Shown piece by piece: positions 1-7,448 of a stretch of DNA of 64,000 nucleotides (position 1 is its first letter; each line of letters begins with the position of its first letter). The stretch spans positions 930,001 through 994,000 of the forward strand of contig NZ_JAJIWP010000003.1 of assembly GCF_020880975.1 (NCBI RefSeq), in the 5' to 3' direction. The position numbers and the translations under genes were made by a program. The notes below the pieces were generated by a model. That model was not told where the DNA came from and ran no database searches. It was given only the letters and a program-made list of their open reading frames with translations. The stretch comes from Mucilaginibacter sp. UR6-1. GTDB lineage: Bacteria; Bacteroidota; Bacteroidia; Sphingobacteriales; Sphingobacteriaceae.

Positions 1-55
1 AACTTCAAGTGATATCATTCAGGGTTTATAATGATCTAATATAACAATAAAAATA

Positions 56-1072
56 TCACTTGTTATTGGTGTTTTTATAGTAAAACTTCCCTTTTATTAA
101 GCGGTCTTGCTTCTCATTGTCGCAAACGGCATAGCTAAAGCCATCCTGCAGGGCAAAAGCGCCGTATTCGCCTTTTTTGTTGATGGCCAAAAAGCCTACC
201 TGTATTTGCTTGGCGGTATCGGGTTTCTTTTTTACAATGCGCATAACGGCCTCTTTGCAAGCCGCCTCGGGCGAGTAGCCCTGGCGCATAAGTTCAACCA
301 CTAAAAAGCTGCCCACGTTGCGGATCACTTCTTCGCCAACACCGGTTGAGGTAGCGCCGCCAACCTCGTTATCTACATAAAGCCCGGCGCCAATAATAGG
401 GCTGTCGCCTACACGGCCATGCATTTTAAAGGCCATGCCGCTGGTTGTACACGCGCCTGATATATTGCCTTTGGCATCAATAGCCAGCATACCAATGGTA
501 TCGTGGTTATACTGGTTGCCAGGTTTTTGGCTGTTTTCAATATTCATTACCGGCTTGTATTGTTTGGTTTCAAGCCATTTCTTCCATTCTTTTTCTGATT
601 CCGGGGTAAGCAGTTTTTCCCGTTTAAGGCCCTGCTCAACCGCGAATTGGGTTGCACCTTCGCCAACCAGCATTACGTGCGGGGTTTTTTCCATCACCAT
701 GCGGGCAACTTCTATGGGGTGCGCTATGTACTCCATGGCTGCTACGGCTCCGCAATTGCCTTTTTCATCCATTATACAGGCATCAAGGGTTACATGGCCG
801 TCGCGGTCGGGGTATCCGGCACGGCCAACAGTATGGTTGGTTAAATCCGCTTCGGGTATTTTTACGCCGGCTTCAACAGCGTCAAGGGCTCGCCCGCCCT
901 TGCCTAAAATTGTCCATGCTTCCTTATTGGCGGCAATACCAAAATCCCAGGTAGATATTACTACGGGCAATTTTGGCGCAACAAGGCTTAATGGTTTAGC
1001 AAAACTTGTTGATATTGAGGCGCAAGCGGCACTTGCTGATGATAGTTTAATAAAATTTCGGCGGGATATCAT
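56..1072 (-). CDS. Tat-exported N4-(beta-N-acetylglucosaminyl)-L-asparaginase family Ntn-hydrolase
   Basis: The 338-residue protein belongs to the aspartylglucosaminidase/isoaspartyl peptidase family, which autocleaves to expose an N-terminal threonine nucleophile. The cleavage motif HDTIGM is visible with Thr192 as the expected nucleophile, and glycine-rich substrate-binding segments follow (ACTTSG, GDSPIIGAG). The N-terminus MISRRNFIKLSS is a twin-arginine signal, so the enzyme should act in the periplasm. Family members release asparagine from GlcNAc-Asn left after N-glycan breakdown. The alternative is a plain isoaspartyl peptidase; sequence alone does not separate the two securely. It is transcribed away from the WYL regulator gene, with no obvious partner. 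Confidence 0.88.
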   Translation of the reverse strand: MISRRNFIKLSSASAACASISTSFAKPLSLVAPKLPVVISTWDFGIAANKEAWTILGKGGRALDAVEAGVKIPEADLTNHTVGRAGYPDRDGHVTLDACIMDEKGNCGAVAAMEYIAHPIEVARMVMEKTPHVMLVGEGATQFAVEQGLKREKLLTPESEKEWKKWLETKQYKPVMNIENSQKPGNQYNHDTIGMLAIDAKGNISGACTTSGMAFKMHGRVGDSPIIGAGLYVDNEVGGATSTGVGEEVIRNVGSFLVVELMRQGYSPEAACKEAVMRIVKKKPDTAKQIQVGFLAINKKGEYGAFALQDGFSYAVCDNEKQDRLIKGKFYYKNTNNK

Positions 1073-1208
1073 GGCGGAATATAGCTAAATATGTTAGTGC
1101 AAACAAAACCTGCATAAAATGTAAGTGATTTTTTACGCTGCGGGCTGTTGGTAAAAAGCGCAGGCGGATGATACAAAGCACAGGCCTTTTTTATTTAATT
1201 TCGGTGCG

Positions 1209-2147
1209 ATGAACCGTATCGACCGCATATCAGCCATATTGATCCAGTTACAATCGCGCAGGGTAGTAAAAGCTGCCGATATTGCCGAGCGTTTCGGTAT
1301 CAGCCTGCGTACGGTTTACCGCGATGTTAAAACCCTTGAAGAAGCGGGCGTACCTTTGATGGGCGAGGCCGGGGTGGGTTACTCCATTATGGATGGTTAC
1401 CGCCTGCCCCCGGTGATGTTTACCCGCGAGGAAGCAACGGCCTTTTTAACGGCCGAGAAGTTTATCGAAAAGCTTACCGACAATTCTACCACCAGCTATC
1501 ACCGCTCGGCGATGGACAAGATACGCGCCATACTGCGCACTGCCGAAAAAAATACGCTGGAAGATTTAGACGGGAGTATAGCTGTAGTAAAAAGCCGCAG
1601 CCAGCTTGGTGCAGATAACCAGGATCACATCCAAACCATTTTAAGCGCGATTGCTAAAAAGCGGGTGCTGGCACTCAATTATTTTGCTATGCACAGCCAG
1701 CAGCAAACCAGCCGCATGGTGGAGCCGGTGGGTATTTATTATCTTGAAAGTTACTGGCACCTGATAGCCTATTGCCGAATGCGTAATGATTACCGCGATT
1801 TCAGGCTCGATCGTATAAAGGGTATCAGCATTACTGATGATGTTTTTTCGGGCCAGCACCCGGCATTAAAGGATTATATTGACCAAACCGCCCGCGAGCA
1901 TAAGCTGGAAACGGTTATTATGCGCATACAGAAAAACGTATATCAATATCTTACCAATCAAAAATACTATAATGGTTTCGTGTCCGAAAAGTTGGATGGA
2001 GATGAATGGGAGATGACTTTTTTAACCACCTCCATTGAAGGCTTTGCCCGCTGGTTTATGATGTATGGCGATATGGCTACCATTATTACGCCTGATGTTT
2101 TAAAGGAGCGCATTCAGGAAATCGCACAGGCTATCGTTAAAAAATAA
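1209..2147 (+). CDS. HTH/WYL-domain transcriptional regulator (YafY type)
   Basis: This 312-residue protein has an N-terminal DeoR/HTH_11-type winged helix (residues about 5-60, recognition region RFGISLRTVYRDVKTLEEAG) and a central WYL domain around residues 140-220 (YYLESYWHLIAYCR, then FRLDRI). WYL domains bind small ligands or nucleic acid and control the attached HTH. The end (residues about 230-312) matches the usual WYL C-terminal extension. The start is the first ATG after a short gap and gives the expected HTH N-terminus. The AHSA1 gene about 100 bp downstream is a plausible partner or target, but no operator was recognised. Confidence 0.9.
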   Translation: MNRIDRISAILIQLQSRRVVKAADIAERFGISLRTVYRDVKTLEEAGVPLMGEAGVGYSIMDGYRLPPVMFTREEATAFLTAEKFIEKLTDNSTTSYHRSAMDKIRAILRTAEKNTLEDLDGSIAVVKSRSQLGADNQDHIQTILSAIAKKRVLALNYFAMHSQQQTSRMVEPVGIYYLESYWHLIAYCRMRNDYRDFRLDRIKGISITDDVFSGQHPALKDYIDQTAREHKLETVIMRIQKNVYQYLTNQKYYNGFVSEKLDGDEWEMTFLTTSIEGFARWFMMYGDMATIITPDVLKERIQEIAQAIVKK

Positions 2148-2248
2148 TTTCGGGATTTGCTTGCTGCTGACATAGGGTTGTCATTAGGCGGATGTTTTTT
2201 TGCACAAAACAGCAATTAAGCTGTTGTACAATTATACAACCCATCATC

Positions 2249-2671
2249 ATGACAGACATCACTTTAACCACCACTGTTGATTTTACTTCACCAAAAGAAA
2301 AAGTTTGGCAAGGATTGACCGATCCGGCACTGATCAAACAATACTTTTTCGGCACGCAACTTATTACTGACTGGACCATCGGCAGCCCCATCATCTGGAC
2401 AGGGGAGTGGGACGGTGTTGTGTATAAAGACAAAGGCACCGTGCTGGAAGTTATCCCCGGCGAATTTGCCAAATACAGCTACTGGAGCAGTATGTCGGGT
2501 ACGGAGGATTTGATCGAAAACTACCAGGTCGTAAGTTATCGCCTTAGCGATAATAACGGCGGTACCCGGCTAATCATTACGCAGGAAAATATTGCCGACG
2601 AAGAGAAGAAACAGCACTCCGAACATAACTGGCAAGCCCTTATGGCGGAGCTTAAAAAGCTGATCGAGTAA
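2249..2671 (+). CDS. SRPBCC/AHSA1-like domain protein
   Basis: The product is about 140 residues with the AHSA1/START-like fold signature: a first strand after MTDITLTTTVDF, the motif SPKEKVWQGLTDP, and a C-terminal helix (HNWQALMAELKKLIE). Such proteins bind hydrophobic ligands or assist Hsp90-like partners; the true ligand is unknown. An in-frame ATG exists 57 bp upstream at 2192, but the added residues are Cys-rich and unlike the family, so 2249 is preferred. The stop codon at 2669-2671 directly abuts the stop of the convergent dihydroorotase gene, leaving no intergenic base between them. Confidence 0.8.
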   Translation: MTDITLTTTVDFTSPKEKVWQGLTDPALIKQYFFGTQLITDWTIGSPIIWTGEWDGVVYKDKGTVLEVIPGEFAKYSYWSSMSGTEDLIENYQVVSYRLSDNNGGTRLIITQENIADEEKKQHSEHNWQALMAELKKLIE

Positions 2672-4018
2672 TTAAGCCTGCTGGTTGAACGCCATGCGCT
2701 GGCCGGACAGGTGATGGTTCACAAAATGACCGTCATCCCAAACCAAGTTGCCTGATACGATGGTACTTACCACACTTGACTTAAAAGTAGATCCTTCAAA
2801 GGGGCTCCAGCCGCATTGGTATAATATATTGTCTTTTTCAACCTGCCAGGGTTTGTTAAGGTCAACCAGTACCATATCGGCCCAGTAGCCTTCGCGTAAA
2901 AAACCGCGTTTATCAATACGGAAACAGGTGGCCACGTTGTGCGCCATCTTTTCTGTTATTTGCTCCAGGGTGATTTTGCCCTGATGGTAAAACTCCAGCA
3001 TGGCGGTTAAGGCATGTTGTACCAACGGGCCGCCTGATGGTGCCTGCATATAAGGCTGGGCTTTTTCTTCGATGGTATGCGGGGCATGGTCGGTGGCTAT
3101 CACGTCGATGCGTCCGTCTAACACTGCTTTAAGGATGCCCTCACGGTCGGCGGCGGTTTTAACGGCCGGGTTCCATTTAATGAGGTTGCCCTTGGTTTCA
3201 TAATCCGCATCACTAAACCACAGGTGGTGTATGCACGCCTCGGCAGTAATTTTTTTATCCGCCAGCGGGATGCTGTTATCAAAAAGGTGTGTTTCCTTTT
3301 CGGTTGAAATATGCAGTATGTGCAGCCTGGTGCCGTGCTTTTTAGCCAGTTCGACCGCCAGGGATGACGACAGATAGCAAGCCTCGGCACTACGGATCAC
3401 CGGGTGTAATGATATGGGGATATTTTCTTCGCCCAAAGTCATTTTATAATGATTGAGGTTATGCTTGATGGTGGCCTCATCCTCGCAATGCGTAGCGATC
3501 AGCATTGGCGAGTTGATGAAAATATTTTCGAGCGTGGTGCGGTTATCCACCAGCATATTGCCTGTTGATGAGCCCATGAACACCTTAATACCGCAAACGT
3601 TACGGGCATCGGTACGCAACACCTCCTTCAGGTTATCGTTACTGGCACCCATAAAAAAAGAGTAGTTAGCTAATGAGCTTTTATTGGCAATGGCGTACTT
3701 ATCAGCCAATAACTCCTGCGTAAGGGTATTAGGCACGGTGTTGGGCATCTCCATAAAAGAGGTGATGCCACCCGCAACGGCGGCCCTTGATTCTGAAAAG
3801 ATTTTGGCCTTGTGCGTTAACCCCGGCTCACGAAAGTGCACCTGGTCGTCAATACAGCCCGGCAGCAGGTGCAGCCCTTCGGCGTTGATCTCGGTATCGG
3901 CCCTGGCATCAATACTGGTATCAATGCGCTCAATAAAGCCGTCTTTAATCAGTATATCGCCATTGAATTGCTTGTTCTCGTTAACAATGGTTGCCGCTTT
4001 TATCAGTATGGATGCCAT
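2672..4018 (-). CDS. pyrC: Dihydroorotase (cyclic amidohydrolase)
   Basis: This 448-residue cytoplasmic enzyme interconverts carbamoyl-aspartate and dihydroorotate in pyrimidine synthesis. Amidohydrolase landmarks are present: DDQVHFREPG near residue 57, the carboxylated-lysine segment KVFMGSSTGN, metal ligands in ATHCEDE and HILHIST, and the catalytic ATDHAPH. In the first motif the usual HxH reads Q-V-H, so one canonical metal ligand is replaced. From memory this variant is common in Bacteroidota dihydroorotases, so the gene is probably functional. Allantoinase or hydantoinase is an alternative, but the length and FREPG motif favour dihydroorotase. Confidence 0.88.
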   Translation of the reverse strand: MASILIKAATIVNENKQFNGDILIKDGFIERIDTSIDARADTEINAEGLHLLPGCIDDQVHFREPGLTHKAKIFSESRAAVAGGITSFMEMPNTVPNTLTQELLADKYAIANKSSLANYSFFMGASNDNLKEVLRTDARNVCGIKVFMGSSTGNMLVDNRTTLENIFINSPMLIATHCEDEATIKHNLNHYKMTLGEENIPISLHPVIRSAEACYLSSSLAVELAKKHGTRLHILHISTEKETHLFDNSIPLADKKITAEACIHHLWFSDADYETKGNLIKWNPAVKTAADREGILKAVLDGRIDVIATDHAPHTIEEKAQPYMQAPSGGPLVQHALTAMLEFYHQGKITLEQITEKMAHNVATCFRIDKRGFLREGYWADMVLVDLNKPWQVEKDNILYQCGWSPFEGSTFKSSVVSTIVSGNLVWDDGHFVNHHLSGQRMAFNQQA

Positions 4019-4146
4019 GCGACAAAGATATTAAAAACCCCTCCTAAACGGCGAAGCCCTCATGAATTCCATTAAAAATTAATAATATGCGAATAATCCT
4101 GCCCGAGGGTGAGGACTTGAAAACTATTTTGGAATTGCTTAGCGAA

Positions 4147-4231
4147 ACCCCTCCCTGCCCTCCCCAGGGAGGGAGTTGAATATTATATTGAAATTTTATT
4201 TATTCCCTCCCCCGGGAGGGCAGGGAGGGGT
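4147..4231. repeat. Nested inverted repeat in the intergenic region
   Basis: Between dihydroorotase and the Nudix gene, an 18-bp perfect inverted repeat (4147-4164 and 4214-4231) is separated by about 50 AT-rich bases. Each arm contains its own small hairpin, CCCTCC-N4-GGAGGG, at 4158-4173 and 4205-4220. This C/G-run structure stands out from its surroundings and looks like a dispersed intergenic element or a double hairpin at the 3' end of the Nudix transcript region. No transposase or target-site duplication was identified. Confidence 0.7.
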
Positions 4232-4243
4232 CTTAACATCCTG

Positions 4244-4822
4244 CTATCGCTTCAAACCAAAAATCTCCGGATAAGCCAGTGCCGTTTTAAATATCAGGTT
4301 TAGCGAATCCGTTACCCAAATCTCGCCATCAATGGCTTTTTGCAGTACCTGGGGTGCAGGCAGGGTGATAACATTTATATCCTCGGTAATGTCTAACTTT
4401 TGTGCTGAATTGAACTCCGCATCAAACAGTACAAAGCCGTAGGTTATCTGCCTTAGTTTGGTTGGGTTGTTGGCTATCTTACCCATGGGTATCAGGCGGT
4501 CGGCAGTGGCTTTAATGCCTGTTTCCTCTTCCAGTTCGTTCAAAGCCGATTCAATGATGCTTTTGTTTTTTTGCTGCATACCGCCGGGCAGTTCAAGCAG
4601 TACCTGGCTTAAAGCATGTTTATATTGCTCAACCAATACCACCTCGTTGTTTTTGGTTATGGCCAGCACCTGTACCACATCGCCCAGTGGCGAAAAATAA
4701 TAGTCGTCAACAATGCTGCCGTTGGCCAATTCAACAGCATGTTTCAGTATCGGGAACCACGGGCTTGGCGATACATCCTCTTCGCTCAGTAACTTCCACG
4801 GCTTTATTTCTTTATCGGTCAT
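4244..4822 (-). CDS. Nudix hydrolase, ADP-ribose pyrophosphatase-like
   Basis: This 192-residue protein has a Nudix fold. The Nudix box runs from GGMQQKNKS to NELEEETGI (residues about 97-121). The catalytic core E-L-x-E-E and closing glycine are kept, while the first glutamate position is Lys and the usual Arg of REUxEE is Asn. The upstream YKHALSQVLLELPGG pattern is typical of ADP-sugar pyrophosphatases of the NudF group. It probably hydrolyses a nucleoside diphosphate linked to a sugar, in the cytoplasm. The two altered box positions make the exact substrate uncertain. Confidence 0.82.
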   Translation of the reverse strand: MTDKEIKPWKLLSEEDVSPSPWFPILKHAVELANGSIVDDYYFSPLGDVVQVLAITKNNEVVLVEQYKHALSQVLLELPGGMQQKNKSIIESALNELEEETGIKATADRLIPMGKIANNPTKLRQITYGFVLFDAEFNSAQKLDITEDINVITLPAPQVLQKAIDGEIWVTDSLNLIFKTALAYPEIFGLKR

Positions 4823-4951
4823 AATTTATTGTTCAGGATTTAATATTACCCCTAAAATATCAAATACAGCCGAACTAAATGGTCATTTATCATTATATCA
4901 TCAAATAGCGGGCAGGGTATTTACAGTTAAGCGCACCTTAAAAGAAAAAAC

Positions 4952-4959
4952 TATCTTTG
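4952..4959 (+). promoter_or_regulatory. -7 promoter element TATCTTTG before the helicase gene
   Basis: TATCTTTG matches the Bacteroidota -7 consensus TAnnTTTG exactly and lies only four bases before the ATG at 4964. A TTA near 4927 could serve as a weak -33 element. Transcription from here would start at or next to the start codon, implying a nearly leaderless mRNA. Confidence 0.6.
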
Positions 4960-4963
4960 CGGC

Positions 4964-6304
4964 ATGGCAGTAACTTTTGATGATTTTGATTTTAACCGGC
5001 AGATATTAAATGCCATTACCGATGCCGGTTATGAGCAGCCTACGCCCATACAGCAAAAGGCTATTCCACCCATTGCCAACGGGCAGGATGTAATGGGCAT
5101 TGCCCAAACCGGTACGGGCAAAACGGCGGCCTATGTGTTGCCCATCATCATGAAGTTGAAATATGCGCAGGGTGAAGACCCGCGCGCGCTGATTATAGCG
5201 CCAACCCGCGAGCTGGCCTTACAGATAGAAGAGAATGTGCGGACCTTTGCCACCTATACCGATCTGCGGGTAGTGGTGCTGTACGGCGGTATCGGCCCAA
5301 AAACGCAAATTGAAAATATTAATAAAGGGGTGGATATTATTGTAGCCACACCAGGCCGCTTTATGGATGTGTACCTTGCGGGGCATATTGTTACCAAGAA
5401 CCTGCAGGTGCTGGTGCTTGATGAAGCTGATAAAATGATGGATATGGGCTTTATGCCGCAGCTTAACCGTATTTTAGAGGTAGTGCCGCGCAAAAGGCAA
5501 AACCTGCTGTTCTCGGCCACCATGTCTGACAAGATACACCAGCTATCGGCTAACTTTTTAGAGCATCCAACCGTGGTTGAAGTTACGCCGCAGGCTACCC
5601 CGGCGGCAACAGTAACGCAAAAGCTCTATTACGTACCCAACATCAAAACAAAAATAAACCTGCTCAAAAAGCTTTTGGAAGAAGATGGCGAGATCAAAAA
5701 GCTGATCATCTTCTGCAAAACGCGTGTATCGGCAGAGGGGGTGTTCAGGTTTTTATCGCGTAAGTATAGCGAGGATGAAGTTAGGGTGTTGCATGCCAAC
5801 AAAGGCCAAAATACACGTATCAACTCCATTAACGCTTTTAAGGCTGATGAGGTGAAGATACTGGTGGCTACCGATGTGGCCGCACGCGGTATTGATGTGA
5901 ATGATGTTAGCCACGTTATTAACTTTGATGTGCCGATAGTGATTGAGGATTATGTACACCGCATTGGTCGTACAGGCAGGGCCTATCAATCAGGCGAGGC
6001 TATTACGTTTTGTAACCCGGCCGAGGAGTATTATATCCGTAAGGCGGAGAAATTGATCAGGCAGCAGATACCGGTACAGGCTATTCCGGCTGATGTATTT
6101 GTGGAGGATACACCTTACGAGGAGCGCCAGGATCAGGCCAGGGAGATCGACATGCAAAAGCGCCGTGAAAACCCCGACTTTAAAGGAGCTTTCCACGAGA
6201 AAAAAACGCTCAACCAAAAAAAGAAATTTGAGGCCGAAAAGGCAAAGCGAAACCCTCGCGTAGCCAAAAAACTGAGCACCAAGCGCTCATCAAAACGAAA
6301 ATAA
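4964..6304 (+). CDS. DEAD-box ATP-dependent RNA helicase
   Basis: This 446-residue helicase carries the full motif set: Q motif (YEQPTPIQQKAIP), Walker A AQTGTGKT, PTRELA, TPGR, DEAD (VLDEADKM), SAT (LFSATM), and the C-terminal motifs ARGID and HRIGRTGR. The last 60 residues are Lys/Arg-rich, as in RhlE-type cold-shock or ribosome-assembly helicases, and probably bind RNA. It unwinds RNA duplexes in the cytoplasm. It heads a tight run with the next three genes (gaps of 6-9 bp). The ATG is fixed by the conserved N-terminus and by the immediately preceding promoter element. Confidence 0.95.
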   Translation: MAVTFDDFDFNRQILNAITDAGYEQPTPIQQKAIPPIANGQDVMGIAQTGTGKTAAYVLPIIMKLKYAQGEDPRALIIAPTRELALQIEENVRTFATYTDLRVVVLYGGIGPKTQIENINKGVDIIVATPGRFMDVYLAGHIVTKNLQVLVLDEADKMMDMGFMPQLNRILEVVPRKRQNLLFSATMSDKIHQLSANFLEHPTVVEVTPQATPAATVTQKLYYVPNIKTKINLLKKLLEEDGEIKKLIIFCKTRVSAEGVFRFLSRKYSEDEVRVLHANKGQNTRINSINAFKADEVKILVATDVAARGIDVNDVSHVINFDVPIVIEDYVHRIGRTGRAYQSGEAITFCNPAEEYYIRKAEKLIRQQIPVQAIPADVFVEDTPYEERQDQAREIDMQKRRENPDFKGAFHEKKTLNQKKKFEAEKAKRNPRVAKKLSTKRSSKRK

Positions 6305-6310
6305 ACACCG

Positions 6311-6577
6311 ATGAAATTCAGGATTACACCTTTAAACATCGCCTCGGCGTTTTTAATTGTGCTTGCGGGTTATATTTGGATATACGGGGCAAGCATAACC
6401 GGCAGCCAGTACGAAAACTGGAGCGGTACCATTGTATGGATATTTTTACTGTTCGCCTTTGTAGTAGCCTTTCTGGATATTACCTTCCGCAACTTTTTTA
6501 AGGAAACACGCACGCTGTGGACCATTGAGCTGAGCTTTATAGCGCTGGTTATTATACTATTACTACTTGTTAAATAA
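6311..6577 (+). CDS. Small three-helix membrane protein, unknown function
   Basis: The 88-residue product has three hydrophobic stretches (residues about 5-27, 36-58 and 65-87) separated by short polar loops, so it should be an integral inner-membrane protein. I do not recognise a functional family. It lies six bases after the helicase gene and nine before gldC, and is probably cotranscribed with them. The linkage to gldC and a further membrane protein suggests an envelope role, but that is only inferred from context. Confidence 0.75.
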   Translation: MKFRITPLNIASAFLIVLAGYIWIYGASITGSQYENWSGTIVWIFLLFAFVVAFLDITFRNFFKETRTLWTIELSFIALVIILLLLVK

Positions 6578-6586
6578 TTATAAAAA

Positions 6587-6916
6587 ATGAAAAAAGCCGA
6601 AATAAAACTGACTATTGAACTTGACGATAATAACGTGCCCGAGAACATCCTGTGGGAGTCTACCGACTCGGATAATAAAGAGGCGTTGCCTGTAAAATCA
6701 ATGATGCTGGCCCTGTGGGATCAGAATTTTAAAAATACCCTGCGTATTGACCTATGGACCAAGGATATGCCGGTTGACGAGATGAAACGCTTTTTTTATG
6801 AAACCCTGCAAACCATGGGCGACAGCTTTTTACGCGCCACCGGCGAAACCAACATCGTTGAAGACCTGCGCGACTACTGTGCCCACTTTGCCGAAAAAAT
6901 GGAAATAACCCGTTAA
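6587..6916 (+). CDS. gldC: Gliding motility-associated protein GldC
   Basis: This 109-residue soluble protein matches GldC in length and pattern: an N-terminal strand KKAEIKLTIELDDNN, the motif NILWESTDS, central KSMMLALWD, and a C-terminal helix ending in YCAHFAEKMEI. GldC is associated with Bacteroidota gliding and SprA-linked secretion in Flavobacterium and is widespread in non-gliding relatives, where its role is unclear. It has no signal peptide or lipobox. It sits between two small membrane-protein genes in a compact operon behind the DEAD-box helicase. Confidence 0.88.
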   Translation: MKKAEIKLTIELDDNNVPENILWESTDSDNKEALPVKSMMLALWDQNFKNTLRIDLWTKDMPVDEMKRFFYETLQTMGDSFLRATGETNIVEDLRDYCAHFAEKMEITR

Positions 6917-6922
6917 TACACT

Positions 6923-7351
6923 ATGCGTATACCTTCATTACTTTCGCTGGTTGGTTTTATTGTAGTAATAGCGGCTACCTATTGCCCTATGCTGCGCCCT
7001 TTTGGTTTATTCAGCATGAATGTTTATGATATGAATAAACCTTTCGGTATGGTGATACTGCTGGTAGCTGTTATCGGCATGATCGGGGTGGTGTTCAATC
7101 AACTTAAAATTGCCCGTTTGGCCGCCTGGACAACGGTAACGTTATCGGCATTGCTGTATGTGGGCGCTTACTTAAAGGTGCACACCTCATTCAGTTTTTT
7201 GCCAATGTCATCGGTAGCGGCATATCTAACCTCAAAAATAAAATTTAAATGGGGTTGGTATGTGTTATTTACCGGCGCGGTACTGTGCCTGTCAATATTA
7301 TTTTCACGAAAATCGGTTGTGCCAAAAACCGGTAACGAAGTTGTTTCGTAA
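6923..7351 (+). CDS. Four-helix membrane protein, unknown function
   Basis: The 142-residue product has four predicted membrane segments (residues about 5-25, 40-62, 66-88 and 110-132) with short connecting loops. No catalytic motif or known family is recognised. It is the last gene of the run from the helicase, starting six bases after gldC. About 100 bp separate it from the following histidine kinase gene. Confidence 0.72.
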   Translation: MRIPSLLSLVGFIVVIAATYCPMLRPFGLFSMNVYDMNKPFGMVILLVAVIGMIGVVFNQLKIARLAAWTTVTLSALLYVGAYLKVHTSFSFLPMSSVAAYLTSKIKFKWGWYVLFTGAVLCLSILFSRKSVVPKTGNEVVS

Positions 7352-7448
7352 GCAGATTATTGATAGTTATGCTTAACCTTTTTAATGGTTTTGCGTATTA
7401 CAATATCTCAACTTTTTAAACATATTTGCAGTAAAATAAACCAAATCA

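Noticed and set aside
6-62. 10-bp inverted repeat (6-15 and 53-62) at the window start
   Set aside because: The arms are A/T-rich with a 37-base spacer and no T-run, so a chance match is as likely as a terminator.
435-1088. Plus-strand open frame of 217 codons
   Set aside because: It lies opposite the asparaginase gene, which has a Tat signal and a catalytic Thr; the plus-strand product shows no family features.
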